Origin: Endozoicomonas_A sp049275935
GTDB lineage: Bacteria > Pseudomonadota > Gammaproteobacteria > Pseudomonadales > Endozoicomonadaceae
Length of the DNA stretch: 64,000 bases
Reading direction: 5' to 3'
Assembly: GCF_049275935.1 (NCBI RefSeq)
Contig: NZ_CP184830.1
Location: forward strand, 4,712,001-4,776,000
The position numbers and the translations under genes are program-made. How positions within the stretch are numbered: the stretch's first letter is position 1; each line of letters begins with the position of its first letter. Shown piece by piece: positions 47,496 to 54,970 of the stretch. Below the pieces are notes generated by a model. The model was not told the origin of the DNA, did not search any database, and saw only the letters and a program-made list of their open reading frames with translations.

Positions 47496-47918
47496 TTAGA
47501 CTGGGCACTTATTGAAATGTTCCCGCTGCTCAGACCAGAGCATCGGGAAGGGTTTCATGCAATCCTTCATCGATAACTGCCACTTGCCCTGATAACACAG
47601 AATATCTTCCTGGATATCCGGGGCCAGGCAGGTCAGGCGGATGCACTTTGAGACTCTGGCCTTGTCCACTTTCTCCTCATTGGCCAGCTGTTTAATACTG
47701 GTGAACTTTCTCCGCGTAAGCATCTTTAGCCAGCGGTGTCCCTGGATCAGAGCTATTTGTATTTGCTTCACTTCTGGTGGGTCGATAGCTCCAGCCGGGG
47801 TTTCGATGGTGGTCTTGCCTCCCCTTTGATTCATCCGAATTAGCAGAGTGACTTTGATCAGGTTTTCCTGTTCCAGAAACTCAACGCTTTCTTCGCCATT
47901 TTTAAATAGGTAAGCCAT
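47496..47918 (-). CDS. ParB/HTH-like partner of serine recombinase
   Basis: A 140-residue protein with a helix-turn-helix-like segment (SIKQLANEEKVDKARVSKCIRL, about residues 73-94) and a tail ending in WSEQREHF. It resembles small proteins often found next to large serine recombinases and may guide recombination direction; that role is inference. The start at 47918 lies 17 bases inside the end of the recombinase gene, giving coupled translation; an earlier ATG at 47975 is less likely. Confidence 0.7.
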   Translation of the reverse strand: MAYLFKNGEESVEFLEQENLIKVTLLIRMNQRGGKTTIETPAGAIDPPEVKQIQIALIQGHRWLKMLTRRKFTSIKQLANEEKVDKARVSKCIRLTCLAPDIQEDILCYQGKWQLSMKDCMKPFPMLWSEQREHFNKCPV

Positions 47919-49269
47919 GGTCTCGGATCTCCGGTGATTGAGGGGATAGTTCCGATACGACTGAATCAATCCCATCGGGTTTGAAAAGAATGGTCAGTGT
48001 CGTTGTTGTCAGATCAATACGGTGTATCAATAGCTCAATCAAACGACGTTTTTCTTGGGTAAAGAGTTCCTCCCAGATAGTTGACAGGTCACTAAGGGCC
48101 TGGCGAACCCTGTCAATGTTGATCTGTGGTTCGATCCTTTCCACTTTTTGCCATACCTGCAACAACAGCTCTGGGCTGGCCAGCTGTCGTTGGGTGCTCT
48201 CCAGCACCAGCTTTTCCAACACAGAGGCCGACAGGGGCGGCAGTGGGCTGTTTGAGTAGCCTTTGGACTGGGCAGAGTAACTGACGTAATAACGAAACAA
48301 TTTGCCATTTTTCTTTCGTGTGCTGGTGGCTGAGAGGGAGTGACCATCGGGTCCATATAGCAGGCCTTTCAGGAAGGAGGGGTTCTTTCTCAATCGGGAC
48401 TGGCGCGAGCGCTGGATGGACTCAATATCAAAGGCTGCCACTACTCTGGCCCAGAGGTCCTTTGAAATGATCGAAGTATGTTCCCCTGGAAACCATTCAC
48501 CCTTGTTGCCAATTTCGCCGATGTAGATCCGGTTTCTTAGAATGCGGTACACAGCGTTTTTGGCAAAAGCAATGCCGCCACGGATACCTCCATTTTTTAA
48601 AAGAATCTGTTTGGTTGTATAGCCCTTGGCATTGAGCATCTCACAGGTTGCTATGATCGAGCGGGTGGCAGCAAAATGCTCGAAAATCAATCGAACGACA
48701 GTGGACTCTTTTCTGTTAACCACCAGCTTTCGATTTACAACCTCATAGCCCAGAGGAGGGTTTCCTCCCATCCACATACCTTTCTTTTTGGAGAGCAGGA
48801 ATTTGTCACGAATACGTTCACTGGTTACCTCGCGCTCAAACTGAGCGAAAGAGAGCAGAATGTTCAGGGTCAGACGGCCCATACTGCTGGTGGTATTGAA
48901 TTGTTGTGTGACAGAGACGAAGGAAACCTTATGTTGGTCAAACAGATCCACCAGCTGAGCAAAGTCCGCCAGTGATCGACTGAGGCGATCCACTTTATAG
49001 ACAACGATGATATCCAGCAGTCCGGCTTTTACATCACGCAGCAGCCGCTGAAGAGCGGGGCGTTCGACATTGCCTCCGGAATAACCGCCATCATCGTAAT
49101 CGTCCGGCATCAAAACCCAGCCTTCGTGTTTTTGAGAGAGGATGTAGGCTTCTGCCGCATCCCTCTGGGCATGAAGGGAGTTGAATTCCTGTTCCAGTCC
49201 TTCTTCTGAAGACTTTCGGGTATAGACAGCACAGCGCTGTTTAACCGAAGTGGGCTTATCCTTTGCCAT
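47902..49269 (-). CDS. Large serine recombinase (phage integrase)
   Basis: A 455-residue site-specific recombinase. The resolvase catalytic domain (residues ~12-155) has YTRKSSEEG with the nucleophilic serine near 20, VYKVDRLSRSLADF, and RIRDKF. A recombinase domain and a zinc-ribbon/coiled-coil-type C-terminus follow. It is shorter than phiC31-type enzymes but complete. It should integrate and excise the prophage at short attachment sites, which I cannot locate. It overlaps the DUF2924 gene by 14 bases. Confidence 0.92.
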   Translation of the reverse strand: MAKDKPTSVKQRCAVYTRKSSEEGLEQEFNSLHAQRDAAEAYILSQKHEGWVLMPDDYDDGGYSGGNVERPALQRLLRDVKAGLLDIIVVYKVDRLSRSLADFAQLVDLFDQHKVSFVSVTQQFNTTSSMGRLTLNILLSFAQFEREVTSERIRDKFLLSKKKGMWMGGNPPLGYEVVNRKLVVNRKESTVVRLIFEHFAATRSIIATCEMLNAKGYTTKQILLKNGGIRGGIAFAKNAVYRILRNRIYIGEIGNKGEWFPGEHTSIISKDLWARVVAAFDIESIQRSRQSRLRKNPSFLKGLLYGPDGHSLSATSTRKKNGKLFRYYVSYSAQSKGYSNSPLPPLSASVLEKLVLESTQRQLASPELLLQVWQKVERIEPQINIDRVRQALSDLSTIWEELFTQEKRRLIELLIHRIDLTTTTLTILFKPDGIDSVVSELSPQSPEIRDHGLPI

Positions 49270-49714
49270 TTTTATCCCCTCTCAAACCAAAAAACAGAGG
49301 TCCAGACCAGTAAGATCCTGTGATCAGGTTGGCAATCTTCGATAGACTGGAATAAGTCTCCCCCCTGTATTCAAAGCCTTCGGGCGTTACGACAACCCGG
49401 TGTGACTCGCCGTTGTACTCCTTGGTAAGAACTGTTCCAGGGGGAGGTTTAACGATGCGTCTTTTCAAAGTTTTCTGTTCATGTTCCTTATGGCGGTTCG
49501 CATCCTTAAGGCGCTCTTTGGCTTTATCCGTCATACCACCCAATACCAGCTCCTGTATTCTGACCGCAAGGCGCTGGCGCAGAATACGCTTGTCCAGTTC
49601 CGGGGCGGGTTTGCCGTAGAGCTGTAGCCACTTTTGTCGTAGTTGCTCAGCATTCATGTTCTGTAGCGCCAATACCCTGGCTGCCAGCGTCTGCTCTTCC
49701 TGCCTGTCTGTCAT
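49256..49714 (-). CDS. DUF2924 protein
   Basis: A 152-residue basic protein. Its C-terminal half (GTVLTKEYNGESHRVVV...YRGETYSSLSKIANLITGSYWSGPLFFGL) fits the DUF2924 pattern, found mainly in prophages immediately upstream of serine recombinases. The molecular role is unknown; a DNA-binding accessory of the recombinase is plausible. It overlaps the recombinase start and lies two bases from the small gene before it. Confidence 0.82.
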   Translation of the reverse strand: MTDRQEEQTLAARVLALQNMNAEQLRQKWLQLYGKPAPELDKRILRQRLAVRIQELVLGGMTDKAKERLKDANRHKEHEQKTLKRRIVKPPPGTVLTKEYNGESHRVVVTPEGFEYRGETYSSLSKIANLITGSYWSGPLFFGLRGDKNGKG

Positions 49715-49716
49715 AA

Positions 49717-49962
49717 TCAGTCTCCGTCGTTTTTCTCAGCAGTGTTGACAGTCAGGCATGAGGTAGCCGGTTTATCCAGTCGCACCAGTTCTTTTTCAAG
49801 ACTTGGGTTTGATTGAGAGCGTTGTCGGTAATAACTTCTCAGAATGGCGGCGGCCAGTAATTGAGTTATCTCTTCTCTAGTTGACACCTGTAGTTTTGAT
49901 AAAAGTTCTTCCATGACATTAACCGGATTGTTTTTTCGAATTCTTATAGACAGTGTTGTCAT
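49717..49962 (-). CDS. Small unrecognised protein, first gene of integration operon
   Basis: An 81-residue protein I do not recognise. It has a predicted helical middle (VMEELLSKLQVSTREEITQLLAAAILRSYY) and a beta start (TLSIRIRKN), reminiscent of ribbon-helix-helix size but without a firm match. It is kept because of the two-base spacing to the DUF2924 gene. No clear ribosome site. It faces the SOS box region. Confidence 0.55.
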   Translation of the reverse strand: MTTLSIRIRKNNPVNVMEELLSKLQVSTREEITQLLAAAILRSYYRQRSQSNPSLEKELVRLDKPATSCLTVNTAEKNDGD

Positions 49963-50052
49963 TTCAGCGTTTGGAATCCATACCGAGGTAACTGGTTCTA
50001 TCTAGTGCTTTCCAGAGGATTGACAAGACGTGCAATCGGGTACAAGATGACA

Positions 50053-50068
50053 CTGTATAAAAAAACAG
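50053..50068. promoter_or_regulatory. LexA (SOS) box
   Basis: CTGTATAAAAAAACAG has the exact CTGT, eight AT-rich bases, ACAG form of the gammaproteobacterial LexA operator, and the dyad extends to ACTGT/ACAGT. It lies 55 bp upstream of the 388-residue gene and 90 bp from the divergent integration operon. A -10-like TATAAA lies within it. Confidence 0.75.
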
Positions 50069-50123
50069 TAGTTCGTAGAGGTCAGGATGTAGCAGTAAAT
50101 AAATCAAAAAAACGGAGGACGGG

Positions 50124-51290
50124 ATGCCCTATGTAAAGCGAGTCCTGAAATATGTTCGGGATGATTATTGTCGTAAGTTGCTGCAGTTAACCGGAGTGAC
50201 GAAAGCGCAAAGGATTATTGCTCAAGAGCCTGAAATCAGTACCACAGTCAATCTGATAGACACCTACGCCAACCTCGATAAAAGACACCGGAAGACTTTT
50301 GAAGACCTGACTCGGCGCATTGACCAAATGACGGATGAAGTTGGTCAGGAGTTCCTGGCCAGGCTGGTCAAAAATAAAGCCGGGTACACTGCCCAATGTG
50401 ATCCTTATAATAAGGCCGCCTGGACCCTTCTTCATGAACAGACCCTCTTTGAACAGGCCGAAAATGAGCGCTTTGCGGATGAGGCAAGGCTCACAGCAAA
50501 GTGGGATAGCTTCAGGGTATTATCCAACGTCAATCAGCTCCCGGATCTGAAAGGATTAAAAGAGTATCTCACCCAGCACTTTGGCGGAGATGATGAAGTG
50601 CTGGTGGAGCTGTTTAAACGTGAACGCCCAAGCATCGATGGCACCACAGAAACCTTGCAACAGGTGATGGTTTACCGGGAAGGTCTGCCCAGCCTGCTCA
50701 AGGAAGTTTCCAAGGAAAAGAAAGCACTCCGGGAAACCATGGTCAGGCCAGCAAGGGAGTATGCTTTCCTCTGGAACCCGAAGAAGGGTGAGCTGGAAGT
50801 CGTGACTCGTAAGAAACAGGAGCGCGAGCAGCTGGCCCAGCTGTTCACCAGCAAAGCACTGAGAATAGAACAAGCCCCGGAAAAGCTGGAGAGAAGACAA
50901 CTTACGCTGGATGTACTGAAGTCAAATCCAGTCCTGCCATTTACCCGTGAAGAAGGGATTGAAAAGGTCTCTGTCTCCTATCTGAAATTCAAATCAACCC
51001 GAACCAATGCTACTTACACCGCTCGATCCCCTGCCCATAAAGCCCACGAGAAAGATGTCTACCAGGTGATGAAAGAAGATGAGGTGGAACACTTTCTGAA
51101 TTATGACCATTACTCTATTGCTGAAGCTTCCATCGCTGTGAAGTTCAGGAAAAGGGAAGGACAGAGTCGTGCCAACAGCACCATCATCATTCTGAAAGAT
51201 CCCTGCACTTCCAATTTACAGGATTTGACGGAACGGGAACGTTATCTCAGCTGGAAAAAACTCAAGGAGTGGGGACTGACTCATGACTGA
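50124..51290 (+). CDS. Unrecognised 388-residue protein, SOS-box cassette gene A
   Basis: No family recognised. It is a soluble, charged, largely helical protein with strongly basic/acidic segments (KEVSKEKKALRETMVRPAREY near 195-215; RKKQEREQL near 232). It has no signal, membrane segment, P-loop or visible nuclease motif. GGAGG five bases before the ATG supports the start. It overlaps gene B by eight bases and sits under a LexA box, so both should respond to DNA damage. Candidates include a switch, replication or defence function; none is shown. Confidence 0.8.
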   Translation: MPYVKRVLKYVRDDYCRKLLQLTGVTKAQRIIAQEPEISTTVNLIDTYANLDKRHRKTFEDLTRRIDQMTDEVGQEFLARLVKNKAGYTAQCDPYNKAAWTLLHEQTLFEQAENERFADEARLTAKWDSFRVLSNVNQLPDLKGLKEYLTQHFGGDDEVLVELFKRERPSIDGTTETLQQVMVYREGLPSLLKEVSKEKKALRETMVRPAREYAFLWNPKKGELEVVTRKKQEREQLAQLFTSKALRIEQAPEKLERRQLTLDVLKSNPVLPFTREEGIEKVSVSYLKFKSTRTNATYTARSPAHKAHEKDVYQVMKEDEVEHFLNYDHYSIAEASIAVKFRKREGQSRANSTIIILKDPCTSNLQDLTERERYLSWKKLKEWGLTHD

Positions 51291-52266
51291 TACACTGGAA
51301 TTACCGAAGAAACAGCGTTCATTTCGCTACCTGGCCGGACTGTATGAAACCGATTCTGAAACGGTTCTGAAAGCTTGCCTGGAAAAGGACAGACCCAATG
51401 AAGCTTCTGACATTGTCAGCTCTGGAGCCTTGACCCCAGGAGGTTTGGCTTCCGTCATCCCCATTGATACCGACGACGGAGAGCTCTGGCTGGAGGTGAT
51501 TGAGAGAAACCCGGAGCGCGAGCCGGGTGTCTACACCTGTTACTGTGTCTCCGAGGGCTTCGTTGAGGTTACGGAAGAGCAGCAGCGGCAATACAAGTAC
51601 GACAGAGATTGGCTAATCAAAGTGCTTAATAGCCACCTTAAGTTGTCAGGCGAACAGGTCACGGTGATTCCTGAACTGCTCGAGTGGCTGGGAAATATAC
51701 AGGTCGATGGACAGCCTTATCAGGTTCTGCTTGCCAGACACCTGACCAGTATGAATGGTTTTAAAAGCATTTATCAGAGCTTGGAAAGCTGGAAGGGTAA
51801 AGCACCCGGTGTGGTTCTGACGGTATCCGAACGGTTTGATCATCTGCTTCCTTTGCCGGGTGGGTATCCGATTGTGTCGATTATGTCGTTGCTGTCTTCT
51901 GAAGGTCCTTGTGAGATAAATGTCCGAAAGTTGAAAGACGTATTGCGAGAAACCTTTGAGCTTGACCCTGGATCACTGGAGGTACAGTGGTCGGTACAAG
52001 GTCTTGTTGGTCGGTTTGAAGCGGATGATAGAGAACCCTGGGATATTCGTGGTGAAAAACGCTGTACGGTGACCACACTGATTTATGATGCCTGGTTGGC
52101 GGGAAGCAGGGGCGTTACGACAGAGCAATTGAATGAAGAGGGCTTTCGGGTCACTCATCCGGGCAACTGTTACAATGATGACCGGTGGAAAGATTATATT
52201 TGCTACGAAAACAAACTCTGGAGTATCAGGGCGGTAAGATTAACTCGGCGGAAACTTTCAGCTTGA
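51283..52266 (+). CDS. Unrecognised 327-residue protein, SOS-box cassette gene B
   Basis: No family recognised. It is a soluble, slightly acidic protein. The last third (CTVTTLIYDAWLAGSRGVTTEQLNE, about 264-288) has the look of a winged-helix or HTH unit, and GNCYNDDRWKDYICYENKLW near the C-terminus could be a small beta domain. The start lies inside gene A (overlap of eight bases), so A and B are made together and may act as a pair. Likely real given the coupling and length. Confidence 0.8.
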   Translation: MTDTLELPKKQRSFRYLAGLYETDSETVLKACLEKDRPNEASDIVSSGALTPGGLASVIPIDTDDGELWLEVIERNPEREPGVYTCYCVSEGFVEVTEEQQRQYKYDRDWLIKVLNSHLKLSGEQVTVIPELLEWLGNIQVDGQPYQVLLARHLTSMNGFKSIYQSLESWKGKAPGVVLTVSERFDHLLPLPGGYPIVSIMSLLSSEGPCEINVRKLKDVLRETFELDPGSLEVQWSVQGLVGRFEADDREPWDIRGEKRCTVTTLIYDAWLAGSRGVTTEQLNEEGFRVTHPGNCYNDDRWKDYICYENKLWSIRAVRLTRRKLSA

Positions 52267-52355
52267 TTCTAGGCTATCCTAATTTCGCTGGGAAAATTAA
52301 AGTCCCAGTGTTCTTCCATTTATGACCGATTATCTCGGTCTACAGAGAGGTTTTT

Positions 52356-52493
52356 ATGTCCAAGAAGTCAAACCACCCTGCTGATATGGGTAATGCAAAT
52401 AAAGGTACTCCAGGTCAAAATAAGACTCATTCCAAAAATCAAGGTAATAGGGGGAAGCAGCTGAACCCTAACCAACAGAAGGGAGATAAGTAA
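52356..52493 (+). CDS. Small 45-residue Asn/Gly/Lys-rich protein
   Basis: An ATG with AGAGAGG five bases upstream opens a 45-residue basic, hydrophilic protein with NANKGTPGQNKTHS and NQGNRGKQLNPNQ. This low-complexity pattern resembles small conserved hypothetical proteins of proteobacteria, from memory; no function is known. It follows gene B by 90 bp and is closed by a GC-rich hairpin. It is probably intrinsically disordered. Confidence 0.65.
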   Translation: MSKKSNHPADMGNANKGTPGQNKTHSKNQGNRGKQLNPNQQKGDK

Positions 52494-52505
52494 ACTCCTT
52501 TGTTA

Positions 52506-52528
52506 GTGGCGGGCTTCCTGCCCGCCAC
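52506..52528 (+). terminator. GC-rich hairpin after the small gene
   Basis: GTGGCGGGC and GCCCGCCAC form a perfect 9-bp stem with loop TTCCT, 12 bp after the stop. Only TTTT occurs further on, so termination may be partial. Confidence 0.6.
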
Positions 52529-52651
52529 TCTGACGCTTTTCCTGTCGCAAAACTTACTTATTCTTTCTGAGCACATCCTCGCTAAGTGATGAGGTGGGGC
52601 TTTGATGCTGTTTTTTAAGCCACTTTTTTAATTTTTTTCATAAATATGCGC

Positions 52652-52691
52652 CAGCTACTTCCCAGCTACGTCTCAGCTACCTCCCAGCTAC
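52652..52691. repeat. Four tandem 11-bp iterons, CAGCTAC core
   Basis: CAGCTAC starts at 52652, 52663, 52674 and 52685, exactly 11 bp apart, with 4-bp C/T-rich spacers. One copy per helical turn puts all four on one DNA face. They lie 55 bp before the AlpA-like gene, suiting an operator or excision-protein site. The remainder of 52529-52745 is AT-rich and has no gene. Confidence 0.85.
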
Positions 52692-52745
52692 TCCGACTGT
52701 CCCATGATTGATCCTGCCTTTGGAAAAAACAAGAAGGAGCATGAA

Positions 52746-52961
52746 ATGGAAGTGCAACACCTGAGCCAGAAAGAACTGGCCGACCGCTGGCGGATCAGCC
52801 CCTATACCCTCGAGAAATGGCGTATGCGTGGGTTGGGTCCCTGCTATATCAAGCTGGGTAATCGTGTCGTTTACCGGTTGTTAGATATTGAAGCTCACGA
52901 GGCTTCGCATACCCATGCGGGTACATCGCAGCCAGTCTCTTGTCGGGGAGGTGAGGTATGA
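52746..52961 (+). CDS. AlpA/excisionase-like HTH protein
   Basis: A 71-residue protein of the MerR-like small DNA-binding type: LSQKELADRWRISPYTLEKWRMRGLGPCYIKLGNRVVYRLLDIEA is the typical HTH plus wing. Such proteins direct excision or act as transcription regulators. AAGGAG six bases upstream sets the start at 52746 over earlier ATGs. It overlaps the next gene by ATGA. The tandem 11-bp iterons just upstream are its likely binding sites (inference). Confidence 0.82.
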   Translation: MEVQHLSQKELADRWRISPYTLEKWRMRGLGPCYIKLGNRVVYRLLDIEAHEASHTHAGTSQPVSCRGGEV

Positions 52962-53425
52962 GCAGCGAGCAGGAAAACATCCAGAGTATGAGCGTCGCTG
53001 AACTGGCCGCCCGTTCCGGAGAAGAGTTAGCAACTTTGGTCAAAAACACTGATAAAGCCTTGGCACAACTCCAGGTGCAAAAGGATTGGTTGGAATCGGT
53101 CATTGCCTACAAGTACGTTTTCAAGGCTTCCCAGATCCGGGCAAAGCTGCAGCAGGAATTTGGTGAAATCAGCTTTGAAGATGAGGGTGTGGGAGTGCTG
53201 GTGGATTTGCCCAGGGAAGTCAGCTGGGATCAGCAGAAACTAAAGACCATCGCCCAGCGCATTCAGGAACAGGGTGAAGACCCATCTGAGTTCCTGGATG
53301 TTCATTACTCAGTGCCTCAGGGGAAGTTTGATCTCTGGCCCCAAGAGATTCGTCGATCCTTCGAGCCAGCCTTGCAAGTGAAGCCGGGTCGTTGCACTTA
53401 CCGGCTGGTGGGAGGTGTGAAATGA
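52958..53425 (+). CDS. Unrecognised phage protein (155 aa) of recombination module
   Basis: No family recognised with confidence. The protein is helical and acidic, with a coiled-coil-like start (residues ~10-60) and a compact C-terminus ending in GRCTYRLVGG. It overlaps both neighbours by ATGA, so it is made in step with the AlpA-like and Sak4-like proteins. A nuclease or nuclease-inhibitor partner of the recombinase is possible but not shown. Confidence 0.7.
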   Translation: MSSEQENIQSMSVAELAARSGEELATLVKNTDKALAQLQVQKDWLESVIAYKYVFKASQIRAKLQQEFGEISFEDEGVGVLVDLPREVSWDQQKLKTIAQRIQEQGEDPSEFLDVHYSVPQGKFDLWPQEIRRSFEPALQVKPGRCTYRLVGGVK

Positions 53426-54270
53426 GCCTACCCATTCTCAATGCAGACCAGCGCAGCGAGGAGCATAAGGGCATCAAGTGCGTGCTGCTGGGCAACAGTG
53501 GGGTGGGTAAAACCACCCAGCTGCTGAGTCTCAATCCGGACACCACTTTATTTGTGGATCTGGAAGCAGGCGATCTCGCAGTGCAAGAGTGGTCCGGCGA
53601 CACACTGCGTCCAGCCACCTGGCCAGAATTCCGAAACTTTGCCGTCTATCTGGCAGGTCCCAACCCTGCGCTTCGGGATGATCAGGTGTACTCGAAAGCC
53701 CACTATGAAGCGGTATGTCGTAAGTATGGTGATCCTCAATCCCTGGAGAAGTACGACACCTACTTCATAGATTCCATCACAGTGCTGGGCCGACTCTGCT
53801 TCCAGTGGTGCAAAGGCCAGCCCCAGGCGTTCTCCGAGAAAACCGGTAAGCCGGATACTCGGGGCGCTTATGGCCTCCACGGTCAGGAGATGATAGCGGC
53901 ACTGACTCACCTGCAACATGCAAGGGGTAAGAATGTGGTCTTTGTCGCCATCCTCGAGGAGCGGGTGGACGACTTTAACCGCAAGCTCCACCAGCCGCAG
54001 ATTGAAGGCAGTAAAACCGGTCTGGAGCTTCCCGGCATCGTTGACCAAGTGATCACCCTGGGTAGTCTGCCCGATGAAGAGGGCAACCTGCGTCGTACCT
54101 TTGTTTGCCAAACCCTCAACCCTTATGGCTACCCGGCCAAGGATCGCAGCGGTCGTCTGGATGTATACGAACCGCCTCACCTCGGGCAGCTGTTTACCAA
54201 GATCCGCAGTGGATCAAGGCAACCTGTCCAGTTTGAAACTCAACCTCAAGGAACGGAGCAACAGCAATGA
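53422..54270 (+). CDS. Sak4-like RecA-fold ATPase (phage recombination)
   Basis: A 282-residue P-loop protein. Walker A LGNSGVGKTT has its lysine at 30, Walker B is in YDTYFIDSITVL, and a RecA/AAA_24 core follows. Sak4-type proteins pair single strands during phage recombination and work with an SSB. GGAGG precedes the ATG at 53422; an upstream ATG at 53392 is out of favour. It overlaps the SSB-like gene by ATGA. Confidence 0.82.
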   Translation: MSLPILNADQRSEEHKGIKCVLLGNSGVGKTTQLLSLNPDTTLFVDLEAGDLAVQEWSGDTLRPATWPEFRNFAVYLAGPNPALRDDQVYSKAHYEAVCRKYGDPQSLEKYDTYFIDSITVLGRLCFQWCKGQPQAFSEKTGKPDTRGAYGLHGQEMIAALTHLQHARGKNVVFVAILEERVDDFNRKLHQPQIEGSKTGLELPGIVDQVITLGSLPDEEGNLRRTFVCQTLNPYGYPAKDRSGRLDVYEPPHLGQLFTKIRSGSRQPVQFETQPQGTEQQQ

Positions 54271-54920
54271 ATCAGCAAAAACCTATGACACGCTGGAACG
54301 ACTTTAACGATGCTACCGATCAGGGCAGCTACGATGTTATTCCCTCAGGCACTCTGGTCAAGGTACGTATGACCCTTAAGCCGGGAGGCTACGACAAGCC
54401 CGAAATGGGCTGGACCGGTGGTTACGCCACTTGTGGCGATACCGGAGCCATCTACCTCAATGCCGAGTTCACGGTGCTGGAAGGCCAGTACGCCAGGCGC
54501 AAGATTTGGTCCCTGATCGGTATGCACAGCCCCAAAGGCCCGGAGTGGGAAAACATGGGCCGTTCCTTTGTCCGGGGTGTTTTGCAATCTGCTCGTAATA
54601 TCAAGGCCGAAGATAACAGTCCACCGGCTTATAAAGCCCGACAGTTGAAATCGTTGTCAGAGCTGGATGGTATTGAGTTCGTCGCCAAAATCAGTACTGA
54701 AAAGGATCAGTACGATGAACCGAAAAATGTCATCAAACAGGCCATCACACCGGAGCACAAGCAATATGCTCAGCTGATGTTTGGTCAGGTTGCTCCTCAG
54801 GGAAGTTCACCCGCTAATCAGCAGGGTGGCCACCCCCAGGCTCAGCTGCAATCCCAGCTCTACAGTCCTCCGGACTCAGCACCTCACCCGGCTGAAAGCT
54901 ATAACAACCAGTGGGATTAA
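54267..54920 (+). CDS. Phage SSB-like protein
   Basis: A 217-residue protein. The first ~150 residues look like a beta-rich OB-type domain (SYDVIPSGTLVKVRM, AEFTVLEGQYARRKIWSLI). A Gln/Pro/Ser-rich disordered tail follows, ending in NNQWD, like the acidic tip of SSB proteins. It follows the Sak4-like gene with an ATGA overlap, matching the known Sak4-SSB pairing. DUF669-type naming is another possibility. Confidence 0.68.
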   Translation: MNQQKPMTRWNDFNDATDQGSYDVIPSGTLVKVRMTLKPGGYDKPEMGWTGGYATCGDTGAIYLNAEFTVLEGQYARRKIWSLIGMHSPKGPEWENMGRSFVRGVLQSARNIKAEDNSPPAYKARQLKSLSELDGIEFVAKISTEKDQYDEPKNVIKQAITPEHKQYAQLMFGQVAPQGSSPANQQGGHPQAQLQSQLYSPPDSAPHPAESYNNQWD

Positions 54921-54970
54921 GGCTCTAACGCCCACCTGCGGGTGGGCTTTTCCCTACAGGGACTGTGACA

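Noticed and set aside
52652..52691. Possible CRISPR array
   Set aside because: The repeat units are 11 bp with 4-bp spacers, far too short for CRISPR, and there are no cas genes.
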